A DNA stretch of 5,351 nucleotides from an uncultured Porphyromonas sp. (GCA_945875135.1 CAMCJO010000167.1:1-5351), one strand, 5' to 3'. Positions 1-5,351 are shown, counted from the first letter of the stretch. Translations and numbers: made by a program. Notes: generated by a model not told the origin, from the sequence alone.

Positions 1-28
1 TTAGAGGTTAGAAGTTAGAGATTAGAGA
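1..28. repeat. Heptamer tandem repeat, 4 copies of TTAGARR
   Basis: Four consecutive 7-nt units are visible: TTAGAGG, TTAGAAG, TTAGAGA and TTAGAGA. The array touches the window edge, so the true copy number is unknown. It is intergenic and no function can be assigned. Degenerate arrays of this kind are common between genes in Bacteroidetes. Copy-number change by replication slippage is possible but is only an inference. Confidence 0.7.
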
Positions 29-93
29 TCCGATCACTCTGATAGCTCCGATGGTCCCGATAGCTAATAGCCAACAGCCAATCCATGGTTGAC

Positions 94-109
94 TCATTAT
101 ATATAGTGA
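94..109. other. AT-rich 16-bp near-palindrome
   Basis: TCATTATATATAGTGA is self-complementary over all 16 positions apart from one T/G wobble pair, and is flanked by two CTCAT pentamers (93-97 and 111-115). It could be a dimeric regulator site or simply AT-rich sequence. No gene that it would control lies within the window, so a role as an operator is speculative. Confidence 0.3.
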
Positions 110-163
110 TCTCATTTATGCCTCGCTTGTCGCTAATGTGTAGCTTCTGACAGAGCAATTATA

Positions 164-192
164 GAGACTGTTGACTTTTGCGACAGTCTCAT
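164..192. repeat. Inverted repeat, copy 1 of a dispersed 21-nt sequence
   Basis: GAGACTGT (164-171) and ACAGTCTC (183-190) form a perfect 8-bp inverted repeat around an 11-nt loop. The segment 172-192 is identical at 20 of 21 positions to 2610-2630, differing only at 182 (G) against 2620 (A). Read on the minus strand the shared unit begins GAGACTGTCGCAAAAGTCA, which has the look of an insertion-sequence terminal repeat or a small non-autonomous element. No transposase is nearby. Both copies lie beyond the terminator of a minus-strand operon. Confidence 0.65.
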
Positions 193-250
193 ACTGGCTT
201 GAGCCTATTCGTGAGGGCTCTAGTTGGTGGCGGGAAGTATTTGATCTCGT

Positions 251-307
251 AAAGCAACAAAAGAAGCACCTCCGTCGGGATGACCGAAGTCGTCCTAACG
301 GAGGTGC
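251..307 (-). terminator. Rho-independent terminator of the DUF3575/OmpA operon
   Basis: On the minus strand, 53 nt past the OmpA-like stop codon, a long two-part hairpin forms. The outer stem is 10 bp (298-307 with 266-275). After a 2x2 internal loop there is an inner 7-bp stem with one G-U pair (289-295 with 278-284). The apical loop is C(UUCG)G on the transcript, one of the most stable RNA tetraloops. A U-rich run follows (TTCTTTTGTTGCTTT, downstream of 266). All the usual marks of an intrinsic terminator are present for minus-strand transcription. Confidence 0.88.
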
Positions 308-319
308 CTTATCTAACGT

Positions 320-347
320 GATACTTATCAGCTCCGTGACAAGTATC
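320..347 (-). other. Small stem-loop between stop codon and terminator
   Basis: GATACTT (320-326) and AAGTATC (341-347) form a 7-bp stem with a 14-nt loop, starting 12 nt past the OmpA-like stop codon in the transcript. There is no U-tract directly after it, so it is unlikely to be a terminator on its own. It could protect the mRNA 3' end or be a processing site. The adjacent GTCTGTCAACT (348-358) recurs downstream of nqrF at 2712-2722. Confidence 0.4.
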
Positions 348-359
348 GTCTGTCAACTA

Positions 360-1799
360 TTAGTTGAAGTAAAGCTTCTCAGCCTCAGCCTTGCGGCCCA
401 TCATATCGAGAGCGATGGCTGTGGGTAGCTTAGCACGACTGTCAGACTGAATGGTAGAGAGTAGCTTATAAGCTTCCTGAGCGTTCTTGTCATACTCAAG
501 GAGCGCATTGGCATAGTTGAGCTTAGCAACAGGGTCCTTAGCATTTTGCTCATAACCTGCGCGATAGATGGCTACTGGACTCTCACCTCGTGCTATAACC
601 TGCTGAGCTAGGGTGTAGAGCTCCTTGAGGCTTAGCAGTTTAGGATTGGTCGAGTAGATGTGTGCTAGCTCTGAGACCTCAAAGGGACGTACGCGATAGC
701 TCATCGTAAAGGTGGTGCGACGAAGCTTAGGATAGTAGTTGTCGAGGAGGTCACGATAAACCTTGCCACCATCGAGTGCCTTGATGTCTGCCTCACGCGG
801 TGTGTCTGTATCGTACTTATCGATAATGTCGAGAATCGTCTGACGCTCTGCCATACTGCTAGCATCTACGAGCTTGCGTAGACCATCCCAGTCCTCGCCC
901 TTGCCCTCGGCAACGACCTCGACCTTACTGAAGAGTGCCTTGTGAGCATTCTTGACATAGTTATAGAGGGTCTTGGTACGACGATCAGAGAGTGCTAGGT
1001 TGTAGTCAAAGGGTGCTTCGGGAGATGCGTAACCATAGATGTATACGGTGTGTAGCTCTGCACCCTCAATCTTGGTTGCCTTCTTTACGAACTGATCTAG
1101 ACGAGCTAGCTCAGCTGCATTGTCTTTGAAGTCCTTGCGAAGGTCGTGCTGGGCTACGACGAACTGAACTTTTGCATCAAAGCTCTCAGCATACTCTTTG
1201 AAGGCGGTAGCAGCAGGCTCTATATAGTCATATTTATAGTATCCAGACCCAAAGGCTGGTAGAGACTGTGGGTCACCCTGAGCCACGAGTGCTCCCTTAG
1301 GACAGTTGCCACAGCTATAAGTGTCGATCTCTAGCTCCATGTGTCCATCAGCCATCCAGCTCTCGAAGGGACGCTCGTAGACCATGTGAGGTAGGTCCTT
1401 GATGCCTCGTGCATAAACTGAGCCCTCGGGACGTGAGTATATCTCCTTAACTAGGGGATCACTGTTGTAGAGGTCGTGCTGACGCTTGAGAATCTTGTAG
1501 CGAGCATTACCAGCTACATAGATATTGGGTAGTCTTAGAGACTGATTTCTGTCTGCAGAGACGTAAACAGGAGTAATGCGCACGAGCTGCTGTGAGCGCA
1601 CATTGGCATAAGGAGCTGCGTCTAGATTGATGCATAGCACATTGCGCGCTATGTCACGTGTGACAGTGCAGTGCTCTGCTGATAGAGCAATCGTCTGTGT
1701 CTCCTCCGCCTTGGAGAATTGCTGAGCACATAGTGTCCCTCCGACGGTAAATAGCAGCGTCGAGAGGAGTATAAGTATGCGGGATATCTTGATATTCAT
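360..1799 (-). CDS. DUF3868 / OmpA-like outer-membrane-associated protein
   Basis: This 479-residue exported protein probably sits in the outer membrane or periplasm and may help to anchor or assemble surface structures. Residues 1-25 form a signal peptide (K4/R7, a hydrophobic core, cleavage near LCA/QQ). The cysteine at 24 is not in a convincing lipobox. Residues ~35-190 resemble the DUF3868 domain of Bacteroidales fimbrial-locus proteins and include a CxxC (C163, C166). Residues ~210-372 are an OmpA-family C-terminal domain with the core GYASPEA (256-262), N267 and LSDRR (270-274). An insert follows (~300-360; GEDWDGLRKLV and PKLRRT), seen in Bacteroidetes versions. S259 replaces the Asp that binds peptidoglycan in E. 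coli OmpA, while R274 is kept. Residues ~388-477 are helical and TPR-like. It is the second gene of an operon, 38 nt after the DUF3575 gene, and has no promoter of its own. The family assignment is firm; the role is inferred. Confidence 0.85.
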   Translation of the reverse strand: MNIKISRILILLSTLLFTVGGTLCAQQFSKAEETQTIALSAEHCTVTRDIARNVLCINLDAAPYANVRSQQLVRITPVYVSADRNQSLRLPNIYVAGNARYKILKRQHDLYNSDPLVKEIYSRPEGSVYARGIKDLPHMVYERPFESWMADGHMELEIDTYSCGNCPKGALVAQGDPQSLPAFGSGYYKYDYIEPAATAFKEYAESFDAKVQFVVAQHDLRKDFKDNAAELARLDQFVKKATKIEGAELHTVYIYGYASPEAPFDYNLALSDRRTKTLYNYVKNAHKALFSKVEVVAEGKGEDWDGLRKLVDASSMAERQTILDIIDKYDTDTPREADIKALDGGKVYRDLLDNYYPKLRRTTFTMSYRVRPFEVSELAHIYSTNPKLLSLKELYTLAQQVIARGESPVAIYRAGYEQNAKDPVAKLNYANALLEYDKNAQEAYKLLSTIQSDSRAKLPTAIALDMMGRKAEAEKLYFN

Positions 1800-1837
1800 A
1801 ATCTTTGTGTCTGTATTATTAGATGTGCTACTGACGA

Positions 1838-2449
1838 TTACTTGAAGAAGAAGACGTACGAGATCGTAGCCTTGGTCGGGCCGACATAGTTGGCATTGCC
1901 CTCATCGACTTTAGTACCACAACGCTGGCAGGGGAACTTGTCGTAGTTGATACGAGCATAACCTGCACCGAGAGAGAACTCGAGCGAAGAGCGCGTCGAG
2001 AGTACCCACTGGTAGCCTAAGCTGAGACCACCTCCGTAGAACCACCCTTGGTAGCGGTGATCCTTCATGATGGACTCTTTGTTTTCCAAAATGAGGGGAT
2101 AGGGGATGTTGACCCCACCTACGTTCATCTGTCCTACATGGCCATGTAGACCAAGGAACCATCCATTGAAAACATCGCAGAACCAGTAGCGAAGCTCTGG
2201 TTGAGCCATCCAGTGTGCCCACTTGGTCTCACTGTAGTTGGGCTTGTCCGCATCGAGATTGAAGACGAACGAGTTCCAACCGACCTGGGTGTCGAAGGTA
2301 AACTTATTGCCCATCGCAAACTCAAGTGAGAGGTTGGGCGTAAGGAGGGCGTCATAAGCGAAGTTGTGCTTGAGAGCAACTTGCTGTGCCGTGGCCGCAA
2401 ATCCAATGGAGAGGACGAGGCCGATGGTAATCACTATCTTTCGTATCAT
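1838..2449 (-). CDS. DUF3575 family outer-membrane beta-barrel protein
   Basis: This 203-residue protein is exported and likely forms a small outer-membrane beta-barrel. A signal peptide spans residues 1-21 (R3/K4, hydrophobic core, ATA/QQ cleavage). The mature part shows DUF3575 hallmarks: an N-terminal FAYDALLTPNLSLEF stretch (30-44), HWMAQPELRYWFCDVFNGWF (79-98), GLHGHVGQMNVGG (100-112), FYGGGLSLGYQW (137-148), a CxxC in FPCQRCG (172-178) and a final aromatic strand ending FFK. Alternating hydrophobic residues and the aromatic C-terminus fit a barrel. The molecular function of DUF3575 is not established; members commonly sit beside DUF3868/OmpA proteins, often in fimbrial gene clusters. 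It is the first gene of a two-gene operon, with a Bacteroidetes promoter 41 nt upstream. The start has no Shine-Dalgarno but directly precedes the signal peptide, so it is well placed. Confidence 0.85.
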   Translation of the reverse strand: MIRKIVITIGLVLSIGFAATAQQVALKHNFAYDALLTPNLSLEFAMGNKFTFDTQVGWNSFVFNLDADKPNYSETKWAHWMAQPELRYWFCDVFNGWFLGLHGHVGQMNVGGVNIPYPLILENKESIMKDHRYQGWFYGGGLSLGYQWVLSTRSSLEFSLGAGYARINYDKFPCQRCGTKVDEGNANYVGPTKATISYVFFFK

Positions 2450-2489
2450 AGTAAGTGGTTTGGCTACATTTTCAATTATTTCTATGGGG

Positions 2490-2521
2490 CAAAGTTACGA
2501 GATTTGATTCATATGAGCCAA
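2490..2521 (-). promoter_or_regulatory. Bacteroidetes-type promoter for the DUF3575/OmpA operon
   Basis: On the minus strand TAACTTTG (2497-2490) matches the Bacteroidetes -7 element TAnnTTTG exactly. TTG (2521-2519) lies 21 nt upstream, near the expected -33 position. Transcription would start at about 2483, giving a 5' leader of roughly 34 nt before the ATG at 2449. The leader is AT-rich with no Shine-Dalgarno, which is usual for this phylum. This is the only exact TAnnTTTG match I found in the intergenic regions. The start site itself is inferred. Confidence 0.78.
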
Positions 2522-2548
2522 GTTGTTTTGGGAAAAAGACTTAGCAAA

Positions 2549-2579
2549 ATCGGTATTTCTTTTGACTTTATCGGTATTT
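2549..2579 (-). promoter_or_regulatory. Paired 10-nt direct repeats, probable regulator site
   Basis: The sequence ATCGGTATTT occurs at 2549-2558 and again at 2570-2579 (AAATACCGAT in transcript direction), with starts exactly 21 nt apart, about two helical turns. The pair lies 28-58 nt upstream of the -33 element of the DUF3575 promoter, a typical place for an activator. Spacing of this kind is used by response regulators that bind direct repeats, LytTR types among them, but the protein cannot be identified from the site. Regulation is inferred from spacing and position only. Confidence 0.5.
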
Positions 2580-2600
2580 ATGTGCTTTTGAGGTGCTAGA

Positions 2601-2630
2601 GAGATGAGGTGACTTTTGCAACAGTCTCAT
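2601..2630. repeat. Copy 2 of the dispersed 21-nt sequence
   Basis: Positions 2610-2630 match 172-192 at 20 of 21 positions. The left arm (GAGATGAGG) is a degenerate form of GAGACTGT at copy 1, so the 8-bp inverted repeat is not preserved here. The minus-strand reading is GAGACTGTTGCAAAAGTCA. It lies 12 nt beyond the nqr terminator and upstream of the DUF3575 promoter. It may be an insertion-element scar or part of a recurring 3'-end element. Confidence 0.65.
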
Positions 2631-2642
2631 GAGGGCTGTAAT

Positions 2643-2693
2643 AAACAAGGCGACAGAGCCCCCTCGTCGGGATAAGACTCCGTCGCCTTGTTT
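2643..2693 (-). terminator. Terminator of the nqr operon, possibly bidirectional
   Basis: AAACAAGGCGAC (2643-2654) and GTCGCCTTGTTT (2682-2693) form a perfect 12-bp stem. The 27-nt apical part can pair further (CCC 2661-2663 with GGG 2669-2671). On the minus strand the hairpin begins 39 nt after the nqrF stop and ends in TTGTTTATTA, giving a moderate U-tract. On the plus strand it is followed by TTTCTTTACT, so it could also stop transcription from the other side. It separates nqr from the DUF3575 operon. Confidence 0.82.
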
Positions 2694-2732
2694 CTTTACT
2701 CTCATAGACTAGTCTGTCAACTCAGAGATCCT

Positions 2733-3980
2733 TTAGCCGAAGTTGTCGTAGTTGATCTGCTCGGGCGGTACGCCTAGGTTGTCCAGCATCGTAATGGCTG
2801 CTGCCGACATAGGACCAGGACCGCACATGTAGTACTCGATATCCTCAGGAGACTCATGATCCTTGAGGTAGTTGTCATAGATGGCTTGGTGGATGAAGCC
2901 CGTCAGACCTGTCCAATTGTCCTCAGGCAGTGGTGCCGAAAGCGCAATGTGGAAGGAGAAGTTCGGGAACTCACGCTCGATGGCGCGGAAGTCCTCCTCG
3001 TAGAAGATCTCACTGCGTGAGCGTGCACCGTACCAGAAGGAGACCTTGCGGGTCGTATGCTCCGTGAGGAATAGGTGTAGGAGCTGCGCACGTAGCGGTG
3101 CCATACCTGCACCTCCACCGATGTAGAGCATCTCGGCATCAGAGTCCTCGTGGATGTGGAAGTCTCCGTAAGGACCGCTCATGGTCACCTTGTCGCCAGG
3201 CTTGAGGCTGAAGATGTAAGAGGAGGCGATACCTGCGGGCACCTTCTGCCAAGTGTGGGTCACACGATCCACCGGAGGCGTAGCGATACGTACGTTGAGG
3301 GTGATGATATTACCCTCGGCAGGATAGTTTGCCATAGAGTAAGCGCGGACGGTCTCCTCAGTGTTCTTTGCCGTAAGGCTCCACATATTGAACTTGTCCC
3401 AATCGCCACGGAACTGATCCTCGACTGCGTAGTCGCTGTACTTGACCTCGTACTTAGGGATCTTGATCTGGGCGTAGCTACCGCTCTTGAAGTCCATGTG
3501 CTCGCCCTCGGGGAGCTTGACGACAAACTCCTTAATAAAGGTAGCTACATTCTTATTAGAGATGACTTCGCACTCCCACTCCTTGACACCAAAGACGCTC
3601 TCAGGGACTATCACCTTCAGATCTTCCTTGACTTTGGTCTGGCAGCCGAGACGCCAGTGTGCCATCTGCTCTTTGCGAGAGAAGAAGCCCTTCTCGGTGG
3701 CGAGGATCTCTCCCCCACCCTCTACGACACGGCAGCGACACTGTCCACAGCTACCGCCACCACCGCAGGCACTAGAGAGGAAGATGCCTTCGTTCTGTAG
3801 CGTGTTGAGGAGCGTACCGCCCATCGGCACCTCTAGATCCTTGACATCATTGACATTGATGTGTACATTGCCAGAGGGGATGAGCTTACTCTTAGCTACT
3901 AGGAGTACCACAACGAGGAGCAGTACGACCAGCAGGAAGACCGCTACACTCGAGACTATTATTAAGGTCATTTGATCCAT
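2733..3980 (-). CDS. nqrF: Na+-NQR subunit F, NADH dehydrogenase flavoprotein
   Basis: This 415-residue protein is the electron entry subunit of Na+-NQR. It oxidises NADH at the cytoplasmic face, passing electrons through FAD to a 2Fe-2S centre and on into the membrane subunits. One N-terminal membrane helix spans residues ~5-29. A ferredoxin-like domain (~36-127) holds the cluster ligands C72, C78, C81 (ACGGGGSCGQC) and C113. The FAD domain (~133-275) has RAYSMANYP (212-220) and SGPYGDF (268-274). The NADH domain (~283-415) has YIGGGAGMAPLRAQL (286-300) and CGPGPM (386-391), and the chain ends in YDNFG, the usual NqrF terminus. CGPGPM differs from the CGPPMM of Vibrio proteins. The length fits the family and all key residues are present. 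It starts 12 nt after nqrE and is last in the operon. Met4 is a less likely alternative start. Confidence 0.97.
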   Translation of the reverse strand: MDQMTLIIVSSVAVFLLVVLLLVVVLLVAKSKLIPSGNVHINVNDVKDLEVPMGGTLLNTLQNEGIFLSSACGGGGSCGQCRCRVVEGGGEILATEKGFFSRKEQMAHWRLGCQTKVKEDLKVIVPESVFGVKEWECEVISNKNVATFIKEFVVKLPEGEHMDFKSGSYAQIKIPKYEVKYSDYAVEDQFRGDWDKFNMWSLTAKNTEETVRAYSMANYPAEGNIITLNVRIATPPVDRVTHTWQKVPAGIASSYIFSLKPGDKVTMSGPYGDFHIHEDSDAEMLYIGGGAGMAPLRAQLLHLFLTEHTTRKVSFWYGARSRSEIFYEEDFRAIEREFPNFSFHIALSAPLPEDNWTGLTGFIHQAIYDNYLKDHESPEDIEYYMCGPGPMSAAAITMLDNLGVPPEQINYDNFG

Positions 3981-3992
3981 ATCTGTAGGCGA

Positions 3993-4607
3993 TTAGAGTT
4001 TGACACCTGAGAAGCTGAGGAATGCGATACCCATCAGGCCAGTGACGATGAGCGTGATACCAAATCCTCTCAGAGGCTTCGGTATATTACTATAAGCTAG
4101 ACGCTCACGGATAGCTGCTAGACCGACGATAGCTAGCATCCAACCGATGCCAGATCCAAGGCCATAGACCGTTGCCATGCCTGTATTGATGAAGTCACGC
4201 TGCTGCATAAAGAGCGAGCCACCGAGGATCGCACAGTTCACAGCGATGAGCGGTAAGAAGATACCTAGCGAGTTGTATAGCGAAGGGCTGTAACGCTCCA
4301 CGACCATCTCTACCAGCTGTGTGAAGGAGGCGATGACGGCGATGAAGACGATGAGCGATAAGAAGCTCAGATCGACCGAAGCGAACTCCGCCCCGAGCCA
4401 GCTCAGCGCACCCGCCTTAAAGACGTAGGTCTCCAGGAGGTAGTTGATCGGTAGTGTACAGGTGAGGATAAAGGTTACTGCCAGCCCCAATCCGAGTGAG
4501 GTCTTGACGTCTTTGGATACAGCTAGGTAAGAGCACATACCTAGGTAGTAGGCAAAGATCATATTGTCGACAAAGATCGACTTGAAAAATAGACTTAGAT
4601 AATCCAT
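3993..4607 (-). CDS. nqrE: Na+-NQR subunit E, integral membrane protein
   Basis: This 204-residue, very hydrophobic protein is one of the paired membrane subunits of Na+-NQR (NqrE/RnfA family). About six helices are visible at roughly 10-30, 37-57, 79-101, 114-134, 144-166 and 182-200. The motif [10 protein letters not shown] (23-32) carries C25, and NCAILGG (124-130) carries C125. These match the paired cysteines that, with two from NqrD, hold an iron-sulfur centre inside the membrane. [20 protein letters not shown] (149-168) is also family-typical. NqrD and NqrE are related proteins with inverted topology. The gene follows nqrD after 51 nt and precedes nqrF by 12 nt. The start lacks a Shine-Dalgarno, but [15 protein letters not shown] is the expected N-terminus. 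Confidence 0.96.
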   Translation of the reverse strand: MDYLSLFFKSIFVDNMIFAYYLGMCSYLAVSKDVKTSLGLGLAVTFILTCTLPINYLLETYVFKAGALSWLGAEFASVDLSFLSLIVFIAVIASFTQLVEMVVERYSPSLYNSLGIFLPLIAVNCAILGGSLFMQQRDFINTGMATVYGLGSGIGWMLAIVGLAAIRERLAYSNIPKPLRGFGITLIVTGLMGIAFLSFSGVKL

Positions 4608-4658
4608 TGCTTAGACTTTAATCTGTGTGTGACCAATGTATTATATGGATTGGAGAGC

Positions 4659-5282
4659 TTACTGCTCCTGCAGATCCTTGTTTTTACTACGCTGTATCCA
4701 TACGATACAAGCGAGGACGATGAGTGCCATAGGAGGCATGATCATCAAGCCGTGATTGACGTAGCCCATATCGTAGAAGGACTGCGGGATGATCTGATAT
4801 CCGAATAGCGATCCTCTACCGAGTAGCTCGCGGACGAAGCCAATGATCACCAAGACGAGTCCATAGCCGAGACCATTACCGATACCATCGAGGAAGGAAG
4901 CCTTAGGACCATTTGCCAAGGCAAAAGCCTCGAGGCGACCCATCAAGATACAGTTCGTAATGATCAGACCAATGTAGACTGACAGCTCCTTAGAGACATC
5001 GTAGACATAGGCCTTGAGCACCTCATTAACGATCGTCACAAGCGCAGCGACCACCACCAGCTGTACGATGATACGGATACGATTAGGTATCGTGTTACGC
5101 AGCAGCGATATGATTACGTTCGCAAAGGCAACGACCACCGTCACCGATAGAGCCATCACCAGAGCGGGCTTGAGCTGAGCGGTGACCGCCAGTGCCGAGC
5201 ATATACCGAGCACCTGTACGGTGACTGGGTTATTCTTATTGAGAGGTCCTAGGAAGACCTCTTTATTACTTATCTTACTCAT
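4659..5282 (-). CDS. nqrD: Na+-NQR subunit D, integral membrane protein
   Basis: This 207-residue membrane protein is the partner of NqrE in Na+-NQR (NqrD/RnfE family). About six helices are visible at roughly 20-36, 38-62, 71-90, 100-120, 135-154 and 178-196. LGICSALAVT (25-34) contains C28, and ITNCILMGRLEAFA (108-121) contains C111; with C25 and C125 of NqrE these should bind the intramembrane iron-sulfur centre. GNGLGYGLVLVIIGFVRELLG (135-155), LPPM-like IMPPMA (181-186) and a charged cytoplasmic tail (RSKNKDLQEQ) also fit the family. The gene starts 22 nt after the upstream nqrC stop, preceded by the purine-rich AAGAGAGAG about 11 nt before the ATG, a weak ribosome-binding site. Confidence 0.96.
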   Translation of the reverse strand: MSKISNKEVFLGPLNKNNPVTVQVLGICSALAVTAQLKPALVMALSVTVVVAFANVIISLLRNTIPNRIRIIVQLVVVAALVTIVNEVLKAYVYDVSKELSVYIGLIITNCILMGRLEAFALANGPKASFLDGIGNGLGYGLVLVIIGFVRELLGRGSLFGYQIIPQSFYDMGYVNHGLMIMPPMALIVLACIVWIQRSKNKDLQEQ

Positions 5283-5304
5283 AGCTTAGATTACTCTCTC
5301 TTGA

Positions 5305-5351
5305 TTATTCTGCTGCTACTGCTTGAGTACCACGTATCTGCTCTATGTAGG
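5305..5351 (-). CDS. nqrC: Probable Na+-NQR subunit C, 3' end only
   Basis: Only the last codons are in the window: the minus-strand frame reads YIEQIRGTQAVAAE and stops with TAA at 5305-5307. No family motif is visible in such a short tail, so the identity rests on position, since nqrC precedes nqrD in nqr operons. The other open minus-strand frame (stop at 5291-5293) reads as a less natural Arg/Ser-rich peptide. NqrC carries a covalently bound FMN in the complex, and its flavin-attachment site would lie outside the window. Confidence 0.72.
   Translation of the reverse strand, partial: YIEQIRGTQAVAAE

Larger units (their letters stand above)
1..359. other. Intergenic region without a convincing gene
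   Basis: This stretch lies past the 3' end of the DUF3868/OmpA gene and runs to the window edge. I see no plausible coding sequence. An open frame on the plus strand at 171-428 runs straight through the terminator hairpin and into the antisense of the OmpA gene, and its product has no recognisable features. The region holds a heptamer tandem repeat (1-28), imperfect GATAGCT/CCGAT repeats at about 30-80 (GATAGCT at 41-47 and 59-65), an AT-rich palindrome (94-109), an inverted repeat (164-192), the operon terminator (251-307) and a small hairpin (320-347). I found no Bacteroidetes-type TAnnTTTG promoter box on either strand. Confidence 0.7.

Noticed and set aside
171..428. Plus-strand open frame of 85 codons in the region past the OmpA-like gene
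   Set aside because: It runs through the operon terminator and into the antisense of a well-supported gene, and has no recognisable domain, promoter or ribosome-binding site.
1800..1837. Gap between the two envelope genes, considered as a separate promoter
   Set aside because: No TAnnTTTG box or hairpin is present on the minus strand and 38 nt is too short for a typical promoter with leader, so co-transcription is more likely.
1911..2406. Minus-strand alternative frames inside the DUF3575 gene
   Set aside because: Both are out of frame with a clear DUF3575 protein that has a signal peptide and conserved motifs. Their products have no family features.
2366..2599. Plus-strand open frame of 77 codons over the DUF3575 promoter region
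   Set aside because: It overlaps the start of the DUF3575 gene, its promoter and the direct repeats, and its product is not recognisable.
3150..3800. Long plus-strand open frame of 216 codons antisense to nqrF
   Set aside because: It lies wholly within nqrF, whose protein matches its family end to end. The composition reflects the reverse of nqrF codons and no start signal or domain is visible.
3487..3975. Second plus-strand open frame antisense to the 5' part of nqrF
   Set aside because: Its Ser/Thr/Arg-rich, low-complexity product is typical of a shadow frame, and it overlaps the conserved 2Fe-2S domain of nqrF.
4608..4658. Spacer between nqrD and nqrE with a CCAAT/ATTGG inverted repeat (4633-4653), considered as a promoter or attenuator
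   Set aside because: The stem is only 5 bp with an 11-nt AT-rich loop, there is no TAnnTTTG box, and the spacing is normal for an operon.

Overview
The window looks like chromosome from a member of the order Bacteroidales, most likely a Porphyromonas-type organism. Four things point there. The proteins include a DUF3575 / DUF3868-OmpA pair that is typical of that phylum. The Na+-translocating NADH:quinone reductase (Na+-NQR) proteins are of Bacteroidetes type. The one good promoter has the Bacteroidetes form (TTG, about 21 nt, TAnnTTTG). Start codons mostly lack clear Shine-Dalgarno sequences. The genus is an inference from protein and promoter style; no database search was possible. All recognisable genes lie on the minus strand, so transcription runs from high to low coordinates.

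Positions 5351 to 2733 hold the 3' part of a Na+-NQR operon: the last 15 codons of the likely nqrC, then complete nqrD, nqrE and nqrF. The order and tight spacing match the canonical nqrABCDEF operon. The complex oxidises NADH through NqrF (FAD and 2Fe-2S), passes electrons through the NqrD/NqrE membrane pair and the covalent flavins of NqrB/NqrC to quinone, and pumps Na+ outward. The operon ends at a strong hairpin at 2643-2693.

Positions 2449 to 360 hold a two-gene operon for envelope proteins. The first gene encodes a DUF3575 protein, a predicted outer-membrane beta-barrel. The second, 38 nt downstream, encodes a DUF3868 / OmpA-like protein with a C-terminal helical repeat tail. Both have signal peptides. 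A promoter at 2490-2521 precedes them, and upstream of it lie two copies of a 10-nt direct repeat exactly 21 nt apart. Transcription should end at a long UUCG-capped hairpin at 266-307. In related bacteria such pairs often sit in fimbrial (Mfa/FimA-type) loci, but no fimbrillin gene is visible here.

Positions 1-359 appear non-coding. They hold a heptamer tandem repeat, an AT-rich palindrome, a short inverted repeat and the terminator. The most unusual signal is that the regions just past both operons share four short blocks in the same order (a 21-nt repeat, TGAGGGCT, CGTCGGGAT, GTCTGTCAACT), while the hairpin stems between them differ in sequence. This suggests a dispersed 3'-end element. 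No transposase, CRISPR array, tRNA or rRNA was seen.
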